A stretch of 64,000 nt of DNA from assembly GCA_913060565.1 (NCBI GenBank), contig CAJXRU010000009.1, positions 1-64,000 of the forward strand, read 5' to 3'. The notes beneath the pieces are model-generated. The model was not told where the DNA came from. It searched no databases and was given only the letters and a program-made list of their open reading frames with translations. Both the position numbers and the translations under genes were made by a program. Shown piece by piece: positions 63,593 through 64,000 of the stretch (positions are counted from its first letter, which is position 1; each line of letters begins with the position of its first letter). The stretch is from an uncultured Gammaproteobacteria bacterium (lineage in GTDB: Bacteria; Pseudomonadota; Gammaproteobacteria; Enterobacterales; Psychrobiaceae).

Positions 63593-64000
63593 TTATTCAC
63601 TATAGAAACGTGATTCATGGCTGATCACCACTTCACCTGACTCCATATCACGAATGATTAATTCCACAGGCAACACTCGGCGCGGTAAATTCACTGGATC
63701 GGCGGTTAAGGTAATAACCAATGATGACATTTCACCGGAATCAATGGAGAACGACTTATTCAAACTAGATTCAATGCCATCAATACCTTTAGCTTGAACA
63801 CTAAAGCTTCTAGCGGTTGGTTCTTTATTTAACAGCTTAATTTGATAGCTGTTTTCAATAAAATCATCATTATTTACCCGATAGAGAACATTACGATCAC
63901 GCAGTACTGTTAACTCAACGGTTGAACGAGTAAACCAATAACCCGTCATTGCAGCAAAAACCACAAAACAAATGACGGCGTAGCCAATAATTTTCGGTCT
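63593..64000 (-). CDS. ccoG: Cytochrome c oxidase accessory protein CcoG, C-terminal part
   Basis: The 135 codons in the window are the C-terminal end; the gene continues past the right edge. A membrane helix (about YAVICFVVFAAMTGYWF) is followed by the FixG/CcoG immunoglobulin-like domain: TVELTVLRDRNVLYRVN, YQIKLLNKEP, and the closing VELIIRDMESGEVV. CcoG is a [4Fe-4S] membrane protein needed for copper handling during cbb3 oxidase assembly; the iron-sulfur part is outside the window. A ccoNOPQ cluster probably lies beyond. Confidence 0.88.
   Translation of the reverse strand, partial: RPKIIGYAVICFVVFAAMTGYWFTRSTVELTVLRDRNVLYRVNNDDFIENSYQIKLLNKEPTARSFSVQAKGIDGIESSLNKSFSIDSGEMSSLVITLTADPVNLPRRVLPVELIIRDMESGEVVISHESRFYSE

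Overview
The window (about 40% GC by eye, dense Gram-negative gene order) looks like the chromosome of a marine gammaproteobacterium of the Alteromonadales, most like Colwelliaceae (Thalassotalea/Colwellia type). Pointers are an Oar-like TonB receptor, an M16 lipoprotein peptidase, many lipoboxes and signal peptides, the rsmG-parA-parB-atpIBEFHAGDC block, and prlC/rsmJ next to gor. The genus is inference. The first 48 bases are not genomic: they are an Illumina Nextera i7 adapter, so position 49 is a contig end.

Layout. 49-6.9 kb: lipoprotein fragment, a Rieske oxygenase divergent from a TetR regulator with two identical-type operators between them, two small envelope proteins, a signal peptidase I, PnuC, and ahpCF behind a good OxyR-like site. 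7-10.1 kb: large TonB-dependent receptor. 10.4-16.7 kb: the most interesting region, a split-borosin RiPP locus (SAM-dependent peptide backbone N-methyltransferase plus a 71-aa precursor), with a divergent Fe(II)/2-oxoglutarate oxygenase on one side and a TPR hybrid sensor kinase, a CheY-like regulator and a CheX-type phosphatase on the other. 16.9-20.6 kb: two XRE/small-membrane-protein modules, one behind three 16-bp operators phased exactly 20 bp apart, with a sterol-desaturase-like enzyme between them. 20.7-30.2 kb: M16 peptidase, three tandem paralogous small proteins (one intact, two frameshifted), a serine hydrolase divergent from a ToxR-like regulator, and small envelope proteins.

30.3-40.1 kb is the housekeeping block: complete F1Fo ATP synthase operon, parAB and rsmG, all on the minus strand; mnmG, the frequent upstream neighbour of rsmG, is not there. 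40.1-53 kb is mixed: orphan solute-binding protein, DUF418 protein, a large unrecognised membrane protein, a Gfo/Idh/MocA oxidoreductase with a perfect FNR-type box upstream, a ZIP-permease fusion, HIT protein, chemoreceptor, metY with a met box, CPBP protease and a lipoprotein. 53-64 kb: prlC / 3-methyladenine glycosylase / rsmJ, gor, GNAT, adenosine deaminase, a desaturase-reductase pair (DesB/DesC-like) with a 17-bp inverted repeat over its promoter, speD, two small membrane proteins, and the C-terminal part of ccoG running off the right edge.

No tRNA, rRNA, CRISPR array, insertion sequence or integrase was recognised. Starts were moved downstream of the longest open frame wherever a clear Shine-Dalgarno sequence favoured an internal ATG.
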